DNA of 64,000 nucleotides, taken from NCBI RefSeq assembly GCF_963675975.1, contig NZ_OY780939.1, positions 992,001 through 1,056,000 on the forward strand, read 5' to 3'. Under the pieces are notes generated by a model that was not told the DNA's origin, did not search any database, and saw only the letters and a program-made list of their open reading frames with translations. The position numbers and the translations under genes were made by a program. The DNA comes from Halarcobacter sp. (GTDB lineage Bacteria; Campylobacterota; Campylobacteria; Campylobacterales; Arcobacteraceae). Below are positions 52,818 through 62,564 of the stretch, piece after piece (the first letter of the stretch is position 1; each line of letters opens with the position of its first letter).

Positions 52818-54910
52818 TTTTTATTTGGAATTACTATTTTAAATTCTGCACCAAAATACTCTTTTTCATTTACTTTAAATGAAGAGTTTTTTACAGAAAA
52901 TTTACCTTTAAAATGTCTATTTATAATCTCTTCACTCATATAAAGTCCAATACCTGTCCCTTGAGACTTATGTTTTGTGGTAAAGTATGGTTCAAAAATT
53001 TTATCAATAATCGACTCATCAATCCCTTCTGCATTGTCATGATATAATATTTCAGTATTATTTTTTAATTTGTGAATCTCTATTAAGATTTCACCTTTCT
53101 TAAAATCTTTTGCTTTAAAAACATCAATACTATTGTTTATTAGATTTAAAAATACTTGAATAAACTCATTTTTGTAACCATTAATTGTAGTTTCTACATC
53201 TCCTTCAAAACTGATTGTTATTTCATTTATATGAAGTTTTAATTTTAATATAGTCATACAATCTTTAATAGCATCAACTATTTTAAAGTCTTCAAAGTTA
53301 TTACTATGTTTAAAGAAGTTTCTAAAATCATCAATTGTATGTGATAGATAGTTTGATGATTTTATTATTATATCCACAGAATCATCAAAGAATTCATCAT
53401 CAAGAGTATCAAAATCTTTTTTTACTTTCATACCTGAAGCAGCAGTTGTAATAGTTGATAAAGGTTGTCTCCATTGATGGGCAATATTTTCTAACATCTC
53501 ACCCAAAGATGCCATTTTAGCTTGTTGATAAAATAGTTTTTGCTTTTCTTCATATTCTTTTTTTAATTTTAATTCTTTTGTTACATCTCTAACAATTGTA
53601 TAGATATACTTTTTCTCACCAATATCTATTTGCGAAGCATAAACTTCCATATCTTTTATTTCCCCAGATGCAATTTTATGTTTTACAATAAATTTATGTT
53701 CGCTGTTTTTTAGTATTTTTTCTATGATAAAGTCTTCATCTAGATTTTCTGCTTGTATATCAGATGTTTTAAAAGATGTTAGTTGTTCTTTTGTGTAACC
53801 ATAAAAATTGATTGTGGCATTATTCACATCAAAAATTTGTTTGCTATCTGGATCAATTAAAAATTTCATAGAATTTGATCCTTCAAAAACTTGTTTGTAT
53901 CTTCTACTTAAATCTTCTATCTCTTTTGTTCTTAGATTTACTTCTTTTTCTAATTGGTTTGCATATCTAGATTTATTAAAATAGTAATATGTTATAAAAA
54001 TACCAATAATAATTGAAAATGTTAAGTAGGCAATAATTTCAATAAAATTCTGTAAATTGTTTATCTCTTTTGAAAACACTTTTTCATAATCTTGGAAAGT
54101 TAATATATAAGCCATATCTTCATTTTTATAATCATCAAGTTTGTAAATAGTAATAAATTTATTATCTCTTATTTGGTATCTTTTTATATTAAGAATATCA
54201 TCTAAGTTTTTTTGAACAAAATCTAGTAGTTGATCTTTGGCATTTATATTTGCAACATAATAATCTTGAATAAATTTTTTTGTAAAAGGTTTTTTTATTT
54301 GGTTTTTATACTTTTTATCAACCAGCAGTAGAAAATCCATAGTTTCATTTTGAAATTTTTCTGCAATTGAATTAAATTTTGTAATTGTTTCTATAAAACC
54401 TTCAAACTCTCCATTTTCATAAACAGGGATTATACTTTTAAAAGTTATATCAAAAATACCAACACTAATAACACTTGTGATTTTAGGTTTTTTAATTAAC
54501 TCTATTAATTCTTTCCTTTTTGATAAGACATTATCATCTCTTTTATTAGTCCAAGTTCTATATCTACTAAAACCTTTTTTATCTACAATATGGATCCAAA
54601 GGTTTTTAAAATTGCTATTTTGTTTTATTTTTATTGAGATATCTTTTAATACTTCAAATTTTTTATAATCCAATTGTGTAAAAAGTTTATTTTTTGATGC
54701 AAATTCAGAAATAGTAAGTGCTAAGTTTAGTGTTGATTTGGCTTTGTCTTCAATAGATTGTGCAATAAGTGAATTGGTATTTTGTACTAATATCTCATAC
54801 TTATTATTCATAATAGAGTTAAATTTTTGTTTCAAAAGATAATTTATAGTAAAAAATATTGGTATTATAATGATAAGAATAAGTAATAGATATTTAAAAT
54901 TATTTTTCAT
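52814..54910 (-). CDS. Membrane sensor histidine kinase with PAS domain
   Basis: A 698-residue kinase. A first helix at about 6-26, a periplasmic Cache-like domain (KNLWIHIVDKKGFSRYRTW, FEGFIETITKFNSIA), a second helix near 288-312, and a PAS domain (about 335-445; FDVNNATINFYGYT) are followed by an H-box with H478 in IAHQWRQPLS and a HATPase domain with FEPYFTTKHKSQGTGIGLYMSE. The last region closely parallels the kinase at 47547-49328, so the two are probably paralogues. No response regulator is adjacent. Confidence 0.92.
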   Translation of the reverse strand: MKNNFKYLLLILIIIIPIFFTINYLLKQKFNSIMNNKYEILVQNTNSLIAQSIEDKAKSTLNLALTISEFASKNKLFTQLDYKKFEVLKDISIKIKQNSNFKNLWIHIVDKKGFSRYRTWTNKRDDNVLSKRKELIELIKKPKITSVISVGIFDITFKSIIPVYENGEFEGFIETITKFNSIAEKFQNETMDFLLLVDKKYKNQIKKPFTKKFIQDYYVANINAKDQLLDFVQKNLDDILNIKRYQIRDNKFITIYKLDDYKNEDMAYILTFQDYEKVFSKEINNLQNFIEIIAYLTFSIIIGIFITYYYFNKSRYANQLEKEVNLRTKEIEDLSRRYKQVFEGSNSMKFLIDPDSKQIFDVNNATINFYGYTKEQLTSFKTSDIQAENLDEDFIIEKILKNSEHKFIVKHKIASGEIKDMEVYASQIDIGEKKYIYTIVRDVTKELKLKKEYEEKQKLFYQQAKMASLGEMLENIAHQWRQPLSTITTAASGMKVKKDFDTLDDEFFDDSVDIIIKSSNYLSHTIDDFRNFFKHSNNFEDFKIVDAIKDCMTILKLKLHINEITISFEGDVETTINGYKNEFIQVFLNLINNSIDVFKAKDFKKGEILIEIHKLKNNTEILYHDNAEGIDESIIDKIFEPYFTTKHKSQGTGIGLYMSEEIINRHFKGKFSVKNSSFKVNEKEYFGAEFKIVIPNKN

Positions 54911-55054
54911 AAAATCATTCTATCTAAAAGATATTTAATAAGCTTTCTTTTTGATTATTTAAGTGGTTTTTGTTTAGAAAAAAGTTACTATTTATAACTT
55001 TTTTAAAATATTAGTATATATAATAGTATTTTTTATTGATTTGATGAGGGTATA

Positions 55055-56029
55055 TTATTTTAAAATAATATACTCATCATCATAATATATAGTATCACCT
55101 AAAGCTATAACTGATTTTTCATTGTTAAAGCTTAATTCATAAATATTATCTTCTTTAAAATCATCAGAAATATTGATTAAATATCCTTGAGATTCTAATG
55201 CGTATAATGAACTTCCATATGCTAAAGCATAAATTTTTGCAAATTTATATTTTTTTCTATTTATAATATTTAAAGAAATATCTGTTTTAATAATTTGTCC
55301 ATCAATAGTTGCAATATAAATATTATTATCATGTGTAATAATATCTCTAATACTATAATCTTTTAAATTTAAAACACCATCACCAACTGAAATTACTTTA
55401 TTAACTGTAGCTGCAACTAGGGTATCTTCAATTACATCTAAAAATATAATATTGTTAAATTGTCCATCTGCATCAACAACAATACTTTTAATAACTTGAT
55501 TATTACCTTCAGCAACTACAATGATCTTTCCGTCTAAAGTAGGGAATAAAATAATATTACTCATAAAATATGGGTTTGCAATTCTTGTATCATTTACAAA
55601 TGAGTGAGTGAAATACTCTTTTAATAAGATTTGTTCTTTATCAATATCATATAACTGAATTGAATTATCAGAGAAAATCATTGCAAGTTTATTACCTTTT
55701 AATGTAGCTGCTACAACAACTCCACCAGTTTTAATAACTTTTTTATCAAGCATAATGCTATCTTTAAAGTTTGATGTAATTACTATATCTTCACTTATAT
55801 TTAAAAAGTTATAACCCTCTTCAATTGTAAATTTAGAAACACCTCTTTTTGTAATAATCTCTCCACTATCTAAAGTAGCTCCATCTTTATTCATAGAAAT
55901 TATATCACCATTTAAACTAGCTTTTGTATTTTCATAATCCCCAACAGTATATTCTGGGTCAAAAAACTCTTTTTGAGAACAACCTGTAAAAACAAATAGT
56001 AAAGTTATTGTAAAGATTAAGTATTTCAT
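55055..56029 (-). CDS. Lipoprotein with beta-propeller repeats, BamB-like
   Basis: A 324-residue lipoprotein: signal peptide ending in the lipobox FTGCSQ with the lipidated cysteine at residue 17. The rest is repeated beta-strand units (GKIIVVAEGNNQVIKSIVVD, NIYIATIDGQIIKTD) consistent with a propeller. It lies directly after a YfgM-like gene, the same pair as yfgM-bamB in E. coli. It could therefore be the BamB part of outer-membrane protein assembly. The sequence is weakly conserved, so this rests mainly on structure and gene order. Confidence 0.65.
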   Translation of the reverse strand: MKYLIFTITLLFVFTGCSQKEFFDPEYTVGDYENTKASLNGDIISMNKDGATLDSGEIITKRGVSKFTIEEGYNFLNISEDIVITSNFKDSIMLDKKVIKTGGVVVAATLKGNKLAMIFSDNSIQLYDIDKEQILLKEYFTHSFVNDTRIANPYFMSNIILFPTLDGKIIVVAEGNNQVIKSIVVDADGQFNNIIFLDVIEDTLVAATVNKVISVGDGVLNLKDYSIRDIITHDNNIYIATIDGQIIKTDISLNIINRKKYKFAKIYALAYGSSLYALESQGYLINISDDFKEDNIYELSFNNEKSVIALGDTIYYDDEYIILK

Positions 56030-56038
56030 TGTTTACCT

Positions 56039-56620
56039 TTATTTTGTTGCTAAATAGTGTTTTAAAATATTAACTAAATCGTTAACTTTTGAATCACTTT
56101 GTATCATTTTTAAAGTATTTCTAGCTTCTTGATATTTACCATTTTCTGCTAACATTAATGCTCTATTAAAAATAGCAAACTCTTTTAATAAAAAGTCATT
56201 TTGCATTGATACTGAATTTAATTTTTCAACACTTTTTTCTTCTAATGCTTTTTGATATGCTGTTAAATCTTTTAAAAATTTAACATCTACATCAACAACT
56301 TTTCCCTCTTTTTTAGAGTTTAAATATTGTGCAATTTCATATAAATTTTTATTTTTTTCTTTTAAAATATTTAAAGCTTCACTATCTTTTGGATTGTCTA
56401 AAACTTTATTTAAAGCTATATTAGCTTCAAGCTTATTTGATTCTTGAATACTTTTTGTTACAAAAAAACCAATTACAAGTGCTATTATAATAACAACTAC
56501 AGAAATAATAACAATTTTATTTTTTTTATAAAATCTTTCAACTTTTACAAAGCTTTCAAGAAATTTTTCTTCACTACTTATTTCATCTTTAACGTAGTTT
56601 ACATTATCTTTTAAACTCAT
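56039..56620 (-). CDS. YfgM-like membrane-anchored TPR protein
   Basis: A 193-residue protein with a cytoplasmic N-terminus, one transmembrane helix (about residues 36-54, IVIISVVVIIIALVIGFFV) and a periplasmic helical region with TPR-like repeats near the end (NGKYQEARNTLKMIQ). The layout matches YfgM/DUF2133-type ancillary factors of the Sec translocon. The BamB-like gene follows after 9 bases, supporting this reading. Confidence 0.65.
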   Translation of the reverse strand: MSLKDNVNYVKDEISSEEKFLESFVKVERFYKKNKIVIISVVVIIIALVIGFFVTKSIQESNKLEANIALNKVLDNPKDSEALNILKEKNKNLYEIAQYLNSKKEGKVVDVDVKFLKDLTAYQKALEEKSVEKLNSVSMQNDFLLKEFAIFNRALMLAENGKYQEARNTLKMIQSDSKVNDLVNILKHYLATK

Positions 56621-56731
56621 TCAAAACCTTCTTAGAAAATTAGACAATATGATACTAAAAAAATTATAAAACCTTACTTTTATATAAACTTTTATATAAT
56701 ACTAGCTCTTACAATAAGCAAAAGGTATAAA

Positions 56732-58030
56732 ATGAAAAGAATTAATAAGTTTTTTTTAATAACGTCGTTTCTGCTTCTTTTATCACAAGGTTTAATGGCA
56801 AATGAAGAGGCTTCAGAAACTAGTCAAAGTAGATTTGAATCTTTGTCAAAACTTACTCAGGTAATTGGTACTGTTGAAAAATATTATGTTGATGATGTAA
56901 AGCTTGAAGAGATTGTTGATAAAGCTTTAAAGGGTCTAATGCAAGAGTTAGATGCCCATTCAACTTATCTTGATAAAAAGTCTTCAAAAGAGATGAGTAT
57001 TCAAACAACAGGAGAATTTGGTGGTTTAGGAATTACAGTTGGTATGAGAAATGGTGCTTTAACAGTAATATCTCCAATTGATGATACTCCAGCATATAAA
57101 GCAGGTATAGAAGCAGGTGATATAATTTTAAAAATTGATGATAAATCAACTTTAAATATGACTCTTGATGAAGCAGTTTCTTTAATGAGAGGTAAACCTA
57201 AAACTAAAATTGTTTTAACAGTTGTTAGAGAAGGTGAAAATAAACCCGTTAAAATTGATATTATTAGAGATATAATCAAAATTAAATCAGTATTCTCAAA
57301 AACAATTGAAAATGAAGATTTTCTTTATATTAGAGTTTCAAGTTTTGATAAAAATGTTACAAGAGTTATGAGAAATGAGATTAAAAATAGACCAAATATT
57401 AAAGGTATTATTTTAGATTTAAGAAATAACCCAGGTGGACTTTTAACTCAAGCAATTGGTGTTGTTGATCTATTTGTAAACAGTGGTGTAATTGTTTCAC
57501 AAAAGGGAAGAAATATCGAAGATGAAGAAAAATTTAATGCAAACCCAACAAATACAGTAACTAATGTTCCTGTAGTTGTACTTGTAAATGGTGGTTCTGC
57601 ATCTGCATCTGAAATTGTTAGTGGTGCTTTACAAGATCACAAAAGAGCAATTGTAGTTGGTGAAAAAACATTTGGTAAGGGTTCTGTTCAAGCAATTTTA
57701 CCAATCACACAAGATAGATCAGAAAATATTAAATTAACAGTTGCAAAATATTATTTACCAAGTGGTAGAACTATTCAAGCAACAGGAATTACACCTGATG
57801 TAATGGCTTATGCTGGTGAAGCAGTAAAAGAAAAAAATGCAGAATTTAAAATCAAAGAGGCGGACTTAAAAAAACATTTAGAAGTTGAATTAGAAAAAGA
57901 AGATGGTATAAAAATAGAGAAAAAAGAAGTTAAAAATACAAAAGTACTAACACAAGAAGATATCTCAAAAGATAATCAACTTACAGTTGGACTAGGTATT
58001 TTAAAATCGTTAATAATAGTAAATAAATAA
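56732..58030 (+). CDS. Carboxyl-terminal processing protease (S41 family, CtpA type)
   Basis: A 432-residue exported serine protease with a signal peptide (residues 1-23, GLMANEE). A PDZ domain lies at about 90-170 (GGLGITVGMRNGALTVISPI). The catalytic domain has ILDLRNNPGGLL, the nucleophile region VNGGSASASEIVSGALQDHK and the lysine in GEKTFGKGSVQ. It trims or degrades periplasmic proteins from their C-termini. It is divergent from the YfgM-BamB-like pair. Confidence 0.94.
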   Translation: MKRINKFFLITSFLLLLSQGLMANEEASETSQSRFESLSKLTQVIGTVEKYYVDDVKLEEIVDKALKGLMQELDAHSTYLDKKSSKEMSIQTTGEFGGLGITVGMRNGALTVISPIDDTPAYKAGIEAGDIILKIDDKSTLNMTLDEAVSLMRGKPKTKIVLTVVREGENKPVKIDIIRDIIKIKSVFSKTIENEDFLYIRVSSFDKNVTRVMRNEIKNRPNIKGIILDLRNNPGGLLTQAIGVVDLFVNSGVIVSQKGRNIEDEEKFNANPTNTVTNVPVVVLVNGGSASASEIVSGALQDHKRAIVVGEKTFGKGSVQAILPITQDRSENIKLTVAKYYLPSGRTIQATGITPDVMAYAGEAVKEKNAEFKIKEADLKKHLEVELEKEDGIKIEKKEVKNTKVLTQEDISKDNQLTVGLGILKSLIIVNK

Positions 58031-58058
58031 TATATGAAAGCATAAACGGAGGAAATAG

Positions 58059-59012
58059 ATGAAAATAAGTGATATTGTAGCACTTGGTCTTTGGCCAGAG
58101 TCAAAGAAAACTACAACACAAAAAGGTATTCAAGAGTTAGAAGAATTGGGTTATAACTTATATTATATTGGTAAAAATGCAGACCTTTATACTTGTCCAG
58201 GTGATGATCCAAAAATACTTTTAGTTAGAAGTGATAGATGTTCTGTTTTTGATATACCTTTAAACCTTGAGATTGAAGGAAAGGGTGTATATCAAACAGC
58301 AATTTCTAACAATGGAGCAAAATTTGCTCAAGAACAAGGGATTAAAACAGCAATTTTATCTGAAACTTTAGATGAAAGTTTAAGTGTAGCTCCAAGATGT
58401 CAGTTTATGGAATTATGTAAAGCTTTAGAAGCAGAAATTGATGGAGAAGTTGTACAGTTTGAATTTATCTTTAGAAACTATTTAACTGGTTCTTTATATG
58501 AAGCAACACAAAAAGGAAATGATCCATATGGTTTAGAGTTATCATCTGATTTAAAAGAGTGGCATAAATTTGAAACACCACTTTTTACTCCAACTACAAA
58601 GGGTGTAAAAGATATTCCTTTAAACTCTAAAAAAGTAAGAGATGTATTTCCTGAGATTATCTCTAGTTTAGAAAATCTATTTAAAGAGTTTACAAAATTT
58701 GCCGAAGATAATGGAATTGTAATTGTTGATACAAAACTTGAAGTTTTTGTTAATGCAAAAGGTGAATGGATTTTAGGTGATGAGATTTTAACTCCTGAAA
58801 GTTCAAGATTTATTACAAAAGAAAACTTTGATAAAGCAAATTATATCTCTATGGATAAACAAATTCTTAGAAACTTTGCAAAAGAGAATAACTGGAAAGA
58901 AAAAGCAAAAGACTTAAAACCTGGAGAAAAACTTGATGTTGAAGTTCCAGATTCAATTAAATCTGAAATCTTAAAAGGTTATAGTACTATCCAAGATAGT
59001 TTAAGTAAATAG
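58059..59012 (+). CDS. purC: Phosphoribosylaminoimidazole-succinocarboxamide synthase
   Basis: A 317-residue SAICAR synthase of the purine pathway, longer than the roughly 240-residue short form. YNLYYIGKNADLYTCPGDDP starts the ATP-binding part; LLVRSDRCSVFDIPLNLEIE, FEFIFRNYLTGSLYEA, and ILGDEILTPESSRFI (substrate contact) follow. A strong GGAGGA precedes the ATG. A hairpin follows the gene, then a separate promoter for purS. Confidence 0.95.
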   Translation: MKISDIVALGLWPESKKTTTQKGIQELEELGYNLYYIGKNADLYTCPGDDPKILLVRSDRCSVFDIPLNLEIEGKGVYQTAISNNGAKFAQEQGIKTAILSETLDESLSVAPRCQFMELCKALEAEIDGEVVQFEFIFRNYLTGSLYEATQKGNDPYGLELSSDLKEWHKFETPLFTPTTKGVKDIPLNSKKVRDVFPEIISSLENLFKEFTKFAEDNGIVIVDTKLEVFVNAKGEWILGDEILTPESSRFITKENFDKANYISMDKQILRNFAKENNWKEKAKDLKPGEKLDVEVPDSIKSEILKGYSTIQDSLSK

Positions 59013-59016
59013 TTTT

Positions 59017-59044
59017 AAACAAAGCAGCTTTGCTTTGTTTATAA
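59017..59044 (+). terminator. Hairpin after purC
   Basis: AAACAAAGCA, loop GCTT, TGCTTTGTTT: a perfect 10-pair stem followed by ATAAAAATT. The T tract falls within the stem, so termination may be partial. Confidence 0.55.
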
Positions 59045-59047
59045 AAA

Positions 59048-59075
59048 TTGATAATAAGAGAAAATTAGATATAAT
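59048..59075 (+). promoter_or_regulatory. Promoter of purS-purQ
   Basis: TTGATA (59048-59053), a 16-base spacer, TATAAT (59070-59075), 27 bases before the purS ATG. It allows purS onward to be transcribed apart from purC. Confidence 0.6.
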
Positions 59076-59102
59076 CGCAAAAATATAAATTGAAGGTGAT
59101 AA

Positions 59103-59348
59103 ATGAAAGCAATTGTAAATGTAGCATTAAAACAAGGTGTTTTAGATGATCAAGGTAAAGCAACTCATCATGCATTAGACACATTAGGTTTTAAAGAAGT
59201 TGTGAAAGATGTTAGAATTGGTAAACAAATTATTATGGAGTTAAACTCTTCAAGTGAAGCTGAAGCTAAAGAAGAAGTTACAAATATGTGTGAGAAACTT
59301 CTTGCAAACACTGTAATTGAAGATTACGAAATAGAAATAATAGGTTAA
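59103..59348 (+). CDS. purS: Phosphoribosylformylglycinamidine synthase subunit PurS
   Basis: An 81-residue protein of normal PurS length (KAIVNVALKQGVLDDQGKAT, then HALDTLGFKEVVKDVRIGKQ). It links PurQ and PurL in the FGAM synthase complex. AAGGTG precedes the ATG. purQ follows after 4 bases; purL is not in the window. Confidence 0.95.
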   Translation: MKAIVNVALKQGVLDDQGKATHHALDTLGFKEVVKDVRIGKQIIMELNSSSEAEAKEEVTNMCEKLLANTVIEDYEIEIIG

Positions 59349-59352
59349 TATC

Positions 59353-60024
59353 ATGAATGTAACTGTATTACAATTTCCTGGTACTAATTGTGAGTATGAT
59401 ACAAAATATGCTTTCGAAAGATTAGGATGTGATGTAACAATTGTTTGGCATAAAGATAAACAAATACCTGAAAATACTGAATTACTAGTTATTCCTGGTG
59501 GATTTTCTTATGGGGATTATTTAAGAAGTGGTGCTATTGCTAGATTTGCAAATATTATGGATTCTGTTCAAGCTTATGCTGCAAAAGGTGGAAAAGTTTT
59601 AGGTATTTGTAATGGATTTCAAATTCTTTTAGAAGCAGGTTTATTACCTGGAGCTATGAAAAGAAACAACACTTTACATTTTATCTCAAAATTTAAAAAC
59701 TTAAAAGTTATAAACAATGACAATATCTTTTTATCTAAATTAAAAAAAGATCAAGTTGTAAATATTCCTGTAGCTCACCATGATGGTAACTACTTTATTG
59801 ATGAAGCAGGATTAAAAGAGTTAGAAGAGAATAATCAAATCCTTTTAAGATATTGTGATGAGGCTGGAAATATAGAATCTCTTAATGGTTCAGTTTCTCA
59901 TATTGCAGGGATCTGTAACAAAGATAAAAATGTATTTGGTCTTATGCCTCATCCAGAAAGAGCAATGGAAGAACTATTAGGTTGTGCTGATGGTGAAGAT
60001 ATGCTAAGAGGATTCTTGAAATAG
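59353..60024 (+). CDS. purQ: Phosphoribosylformylglycinamidine synthase, glutaminase subunit PurQ
   Basis: A 223-residue class I glutamine amidotransferase. VLQFPGTNCEYDTKYAFERL, PGGFSYGDYLRSGAIA and the nucleophile cysteine in GICNGFQILLEAGLLPGA are present; the catalytic His-Glu pair is in LMPHPERAMEE. It supplies ammonia to PurL. Its last base is shared with the next start codon. Confidence 0.97.
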   Translation: MNVTVLQFPGTNCEYDTKYAFERLGCDVTIVWHKDKQIPENTELLVIPGGFSYGDYLRSGAIARFANIMDSVQAYAAKGGKVLGICNGFQILLEAGLLPGAMKRNNTLHFISKFKNLKVINNDNIFLSKLKKDQVVNIPVAHHDGNYFIDEAGLKELEENNQILLRYCDEAGNIESLNGSVSHIAGICNKDKNVFGLMPHPERAMEELLGCADGEDMLRGFLK

Positions 60025-61181
60025 TGAAAAAAATATTAATATCTCTTCTGTTATTCTCAATATATCTATTTGCAAATGAATTTACGAGTGTAGAAAATTC
60101 TGCATTTGGAGATAATACACAAGAAGAGGTCTTAATGGAAGAGCCTCAAAACTCTTTTGTTCCAAAAAATTTATATTTGTCTTATATAAATCATCCTACA
60201 CATATTTATAAAAATCAACGTTTTGAAATAAAAGTAAAAGCATTGATTACAAGAAATAATTTTGATACTATAAAAACAAATTTTGTAAATGATATTAGTA
60301 TGACACCTTTAAATGAAGGTAAACAATGGGAACAAGACCCTGAAAATCCTAACACTTTTATAAATACATTTTATTTTAAAGCTTATGAAGAAAATTTCAA
60401 GTTACCAGATATTGCTGTATCTTTATATGATGGAGAACAATTAGTTGAGACAAGAGTCTTACCTTCTATGGAGATAAGTTTTTCCCAAATTGCTAAAGGT
60501 GATGAAAAATTTACAAATGTAATTGCAAAAGATTTTAAGTTAGTTGCATCAAAATCAAAACAGTATACAAACAAAGAAGCTTTAACTATATTAGATATTG
60601 AAGCTTTTGAATCTAACCTTGAAGATTTTAATATCCAAGATATAGATGATCAAGGTTTTACATTAATTGAAGATGAATATCCCAAACAACATATTATATA
60701 TTATGTAGTTATCCCTATTCACAAAAAAGATATTACCTTTACATACTATAATACAACAATCAATAAACTACAAACAGTAAAAGTTCCAGTTGTATTTACA
60801 GAAGAGTTAGTAAGTACACAAACAGATTTAAATCCAAATAACTCAAGCTTTGAATTTTATAAAAAAGTGTTTGTAGGTGTATTAGCATTATTGTTTTTAA
60901 TTCTTTTTATTTGGAAAAGAAAATATTATATATTAGTACTGTTTTTAATCACAACAATAGTTTTCATAGTTTTTGCAATGCCAAATAAAACTGTAAGACT
61001 TAAAGCAAATAGTGTTATTTATATTTTACCAACAAAAAACTCAACAATATTTAGAAAAGTCTCTTCTGAAATGATAGTTGAAAATATGAAAAAAAGAAAT
61101 GGTTTTATAAAAGTTATGTTTAAAAGTGGAAATGAAAACTATATTGGATGGGTGAAAGAAGAAGATGTTATCAAGAATTAG
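60024..61181 (+). CDS. Membrane protein with periplasmic domain and C-terminal SH3-like domain
   Basis: A 385-residue protein from a GTG that overlaps the purQ stop (TAGTG). Residues 1-17 are a signal peptide. Residues 45-270 are beta-rich and periplasmic (KNLYLSYINHPTHIYKNQRFEI resembles the start of BatD/oxygen-tolerance-like folds). Two helices lie near 278-296 and 300-317, and residues 325-385 look like an SH3-like domain (VRLKANSVIYILP ... GWVKEEDVI). I do not recognise a named family. It is overlapped by plsC (17 bases), so it is made with the lipid gene. Confidence 0.65.
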   Translation: MKKILISLLLFSIYLFANEFTSVENSAFGDNTQEEVLMEEPQNSFVPKNLYLSYINHPTHIYKNQRFEIKVKALITRNNFDTIKTNFVNDISMTPLNEGKQWEQDPENPNTFINTFYFKAYEENFKLPDIAVSLYDGEQLVETRVLPSMEISFSQIAKGDEKFTNVIAKDFKLVASKSKQYTNKEALTILDIEAFESNLEDFNIQDIDDQGFTLIEDEYPKQHIIYYVVIPIHKKDITFTYYNTTINKLQTVKVPVVFTEELVSTQTDLNPNNSSFEFYKKVFVGVLALLFLILFIWKRKYYILVLFLITTIVFIVFAMPNKTVRLKANSVIYILPTKNSTIFRKVSSEMIVENMKKRNGFIKVMFKSGNENYIGWVKEEDVIKN

Positions 61182-61845
61182 AGGTTTTATAGTATTAATA
61201 CAATTTTCAATTACTGTAGGTATAGTAATTGTTTTAATGTATACATTTAGAAATCATACTCATAAAGTTATAAAAGGTTGGATGAAAATCCAAATGTATC
61301 TTTTAGGAATAAAGTTAGAGCAAGTTGGAAAACTAGATGAATCTTGTGATATGGTAGTTTTAAACCATCAAAGTTTGTTAGATATTATAGTTATGGAATA
61401 TATTCATCCAAGAAATTTAGCTTGGATTGCAAAAAAAGAGATTACAGATTTAGTCTTTTTTGGACATATTATTAAAGCACCAAGAATGATATCTGTAGAT
61501 AGAGAAGATAAAGCAGGTGTTATTAAACTTTTAAAAGATTGTAAAGATAGATTATCTCAAGGAAGACCAATAGCAGTTTTTCCAGAAGGTACTAGAAGTA
61601 CAGGTAAAAGAATGTTGTCATTTAAACCAGGTGCTAAAATGATTGCAAATAAATTCAACTTAAAAGTTCAACCAGCAATTATTATAAATACTAGAGAGAT
61701 ACTAGATTCTAAAAGTTTAAAACAAAAACCAGGAAAAGTAAAAGTAATCTATTTGGATCCAGTACAAGCCGATAAAAAAACAGATTGGTTTGAAAAACTA
61801 GAAGAGGATATGAATAGAGTTTTTAACGAAGAGAAAGATAGTTAA
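61165..61845 (+). CDS. plsC: 1-acyl-sn-glycerol-3-phosphate acyltransferase
   Basis: A 226-residue membrane enzyme that makes phosphatidate, the substrate of CdsA. One N-terminal helix (about 8-27), then the acyltransferase motifs NHQSLLD (catalytic His and Asp), MISVDRED, FPEGTRST and the late VQPAIIINT. The start lies inside the preceding gene, and the stop shares a base with the crcB start. Confidence 0.93.
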   Translation: MLSRIRGFIVLIQFSITVGIVIVLMYTFRNHTHKVIKGWMKIQMYLLGIKLEQVGKLDESCDMVVLNHQSLLDIIVMEYIHPRNLAWIAKKEITDLVFFGHIIKAPRMISVDREDKAGVIKLLKDCKDRLSQGRPIAVFPEGTRSTGKRMLSFKPGAKMIANKFNLKVQPAIIINTREILDSKSLKQKPGKVKVIYLDPVQADKKTDWFEKLEEDMNRVFNEEKDS

Positions 61846-62231
61846 TGGCTATCTCTTGGCAAACTCTTCTAGCAATCGGTACAGGAGGTTTCCTAGGAGC
61901 AATTGCTAGAGCATATAGCGTTCATTTTGTAAATAAACATGTACCTTTAGAGTTCCCAGTAGGAATTTTAATAGTAAATATTTTAGGAAGTTTTATAATA
62001 GGAATTCTTTTCGCAATATTCGCACACTACACATTTAATGATTCAACAAAAGCATTTTTAACAACAGGTTTTTTAGGTGCACTAACTACTTATTCAACAT
62101 TTGCTATAGAGAGCTTTTTTCTTCTACAAACTTCATTACTTTTGGGTATAACAAATATGGCATTAAATCTATTTGGAACAGTACTAGCTGCAGCTAGTGG
62201 ATATAAATTAATCTACATTTTTCTTAAGTAA
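61845..62231 (+). CDS. crcB: Fluoride channel CrcB (Fluc)
   Basis: A 128-residue four-helix membrane protein that exports fluoride as a dual-topology dimer. GGFLGAIARAYSVHF, GILIVNILGSFIIGI (with the conserved Asn), and GFLGALTTYSTFAIES are the family signature segments. It overlaps the plsC stop by one base. No fluoride riboswitch is possible, as the gene sits within an operon. Confidence 0.96.
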   Translation: MAISWQTLLAIGTGGFLGAIARAYSVHFVNKHVPLEFPVGILIVNILGSFIIGILFAIFAHYTFNDSTKAFLTTGFLGALTTYSTFAIESFFLLQTSLLLGITNMALNLFGTVLAAASGYKLIYIFLK

Positions 62232-62286
62232 AAATTTAAAAATCATCAAATTTGACACAAGTCATTTTTTTTAAGCTTCAAAAAGA

Positions 62287-62292
62287 TATAAT
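62287..62292 (+). promoter_or_regulatory. -10 element of tatA
   Basis: TATAAT 32 bases before the tatA ATG. A TTGACA is present at 62252, but the 29-base spacing is too long for it to serve as the -35 of this element. Confidence 0.45.
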
Positions 62293-62324
62293 AATTGTTA
62301 AAAATTAGAAATTAAGGATTTAAT

Positions 62325-62552
62325 ATGGGTATGCCAGGTGGTATTGAATGGGTAATTATTGCCTTAGTAGTATTACTATTATTTGGTGGTAAAAAGATTC
62401 CAGAACTTGCAAAAGGTTTAGGAAGTGGTATTAAAAACTTCAAAAAAGCTGTAAAAGAAGATGAAGAAGTAGTTTCAACAGATAAATCTGAAGAGATTGA
62501 AAAAAAAGCTGAAGTAAAAGAAGAAGAGCCAAAAGAAAACAAAACTGTATAA
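62325..62552 (+). CDS. tatA: Sec-independent translocase subunit TatA
   Basis: A 75-residue protein with one N-terminal helix ([20 protein letters not shown]), the [14 protein letters not shown] hinge and an amphipathic helix, then an acidic tail. It forms the pore of the twin-arginine system that would export the PsrA subunit in this window. AAGGAT precedes the ATG. tatB and tatC are not in the window. argS follows after 12 bases. Confidence 0.95.
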   Translation: MGMPGGIEWVIIALVVLLLFGGKKIPELAKGLGSGIKNFKKAVKEDEEVVSTDKSEEIEKKAEVKEEEPKENKTV

Positions 62553-62564
62553 AAGAGAAGATAA

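Noticed and set aside
61182-61844. Fluoride riboswitch for crcB
   Set aside because: crcB overlaps the plsC stop, so there is no leader in which a riboswitch could form.
62252-62292. TTGACA and TATAAT before tatA as one promoter
   Set aside because: The spacing is 29 bases, far outside the usual 16-18; only the -10 element is kept.
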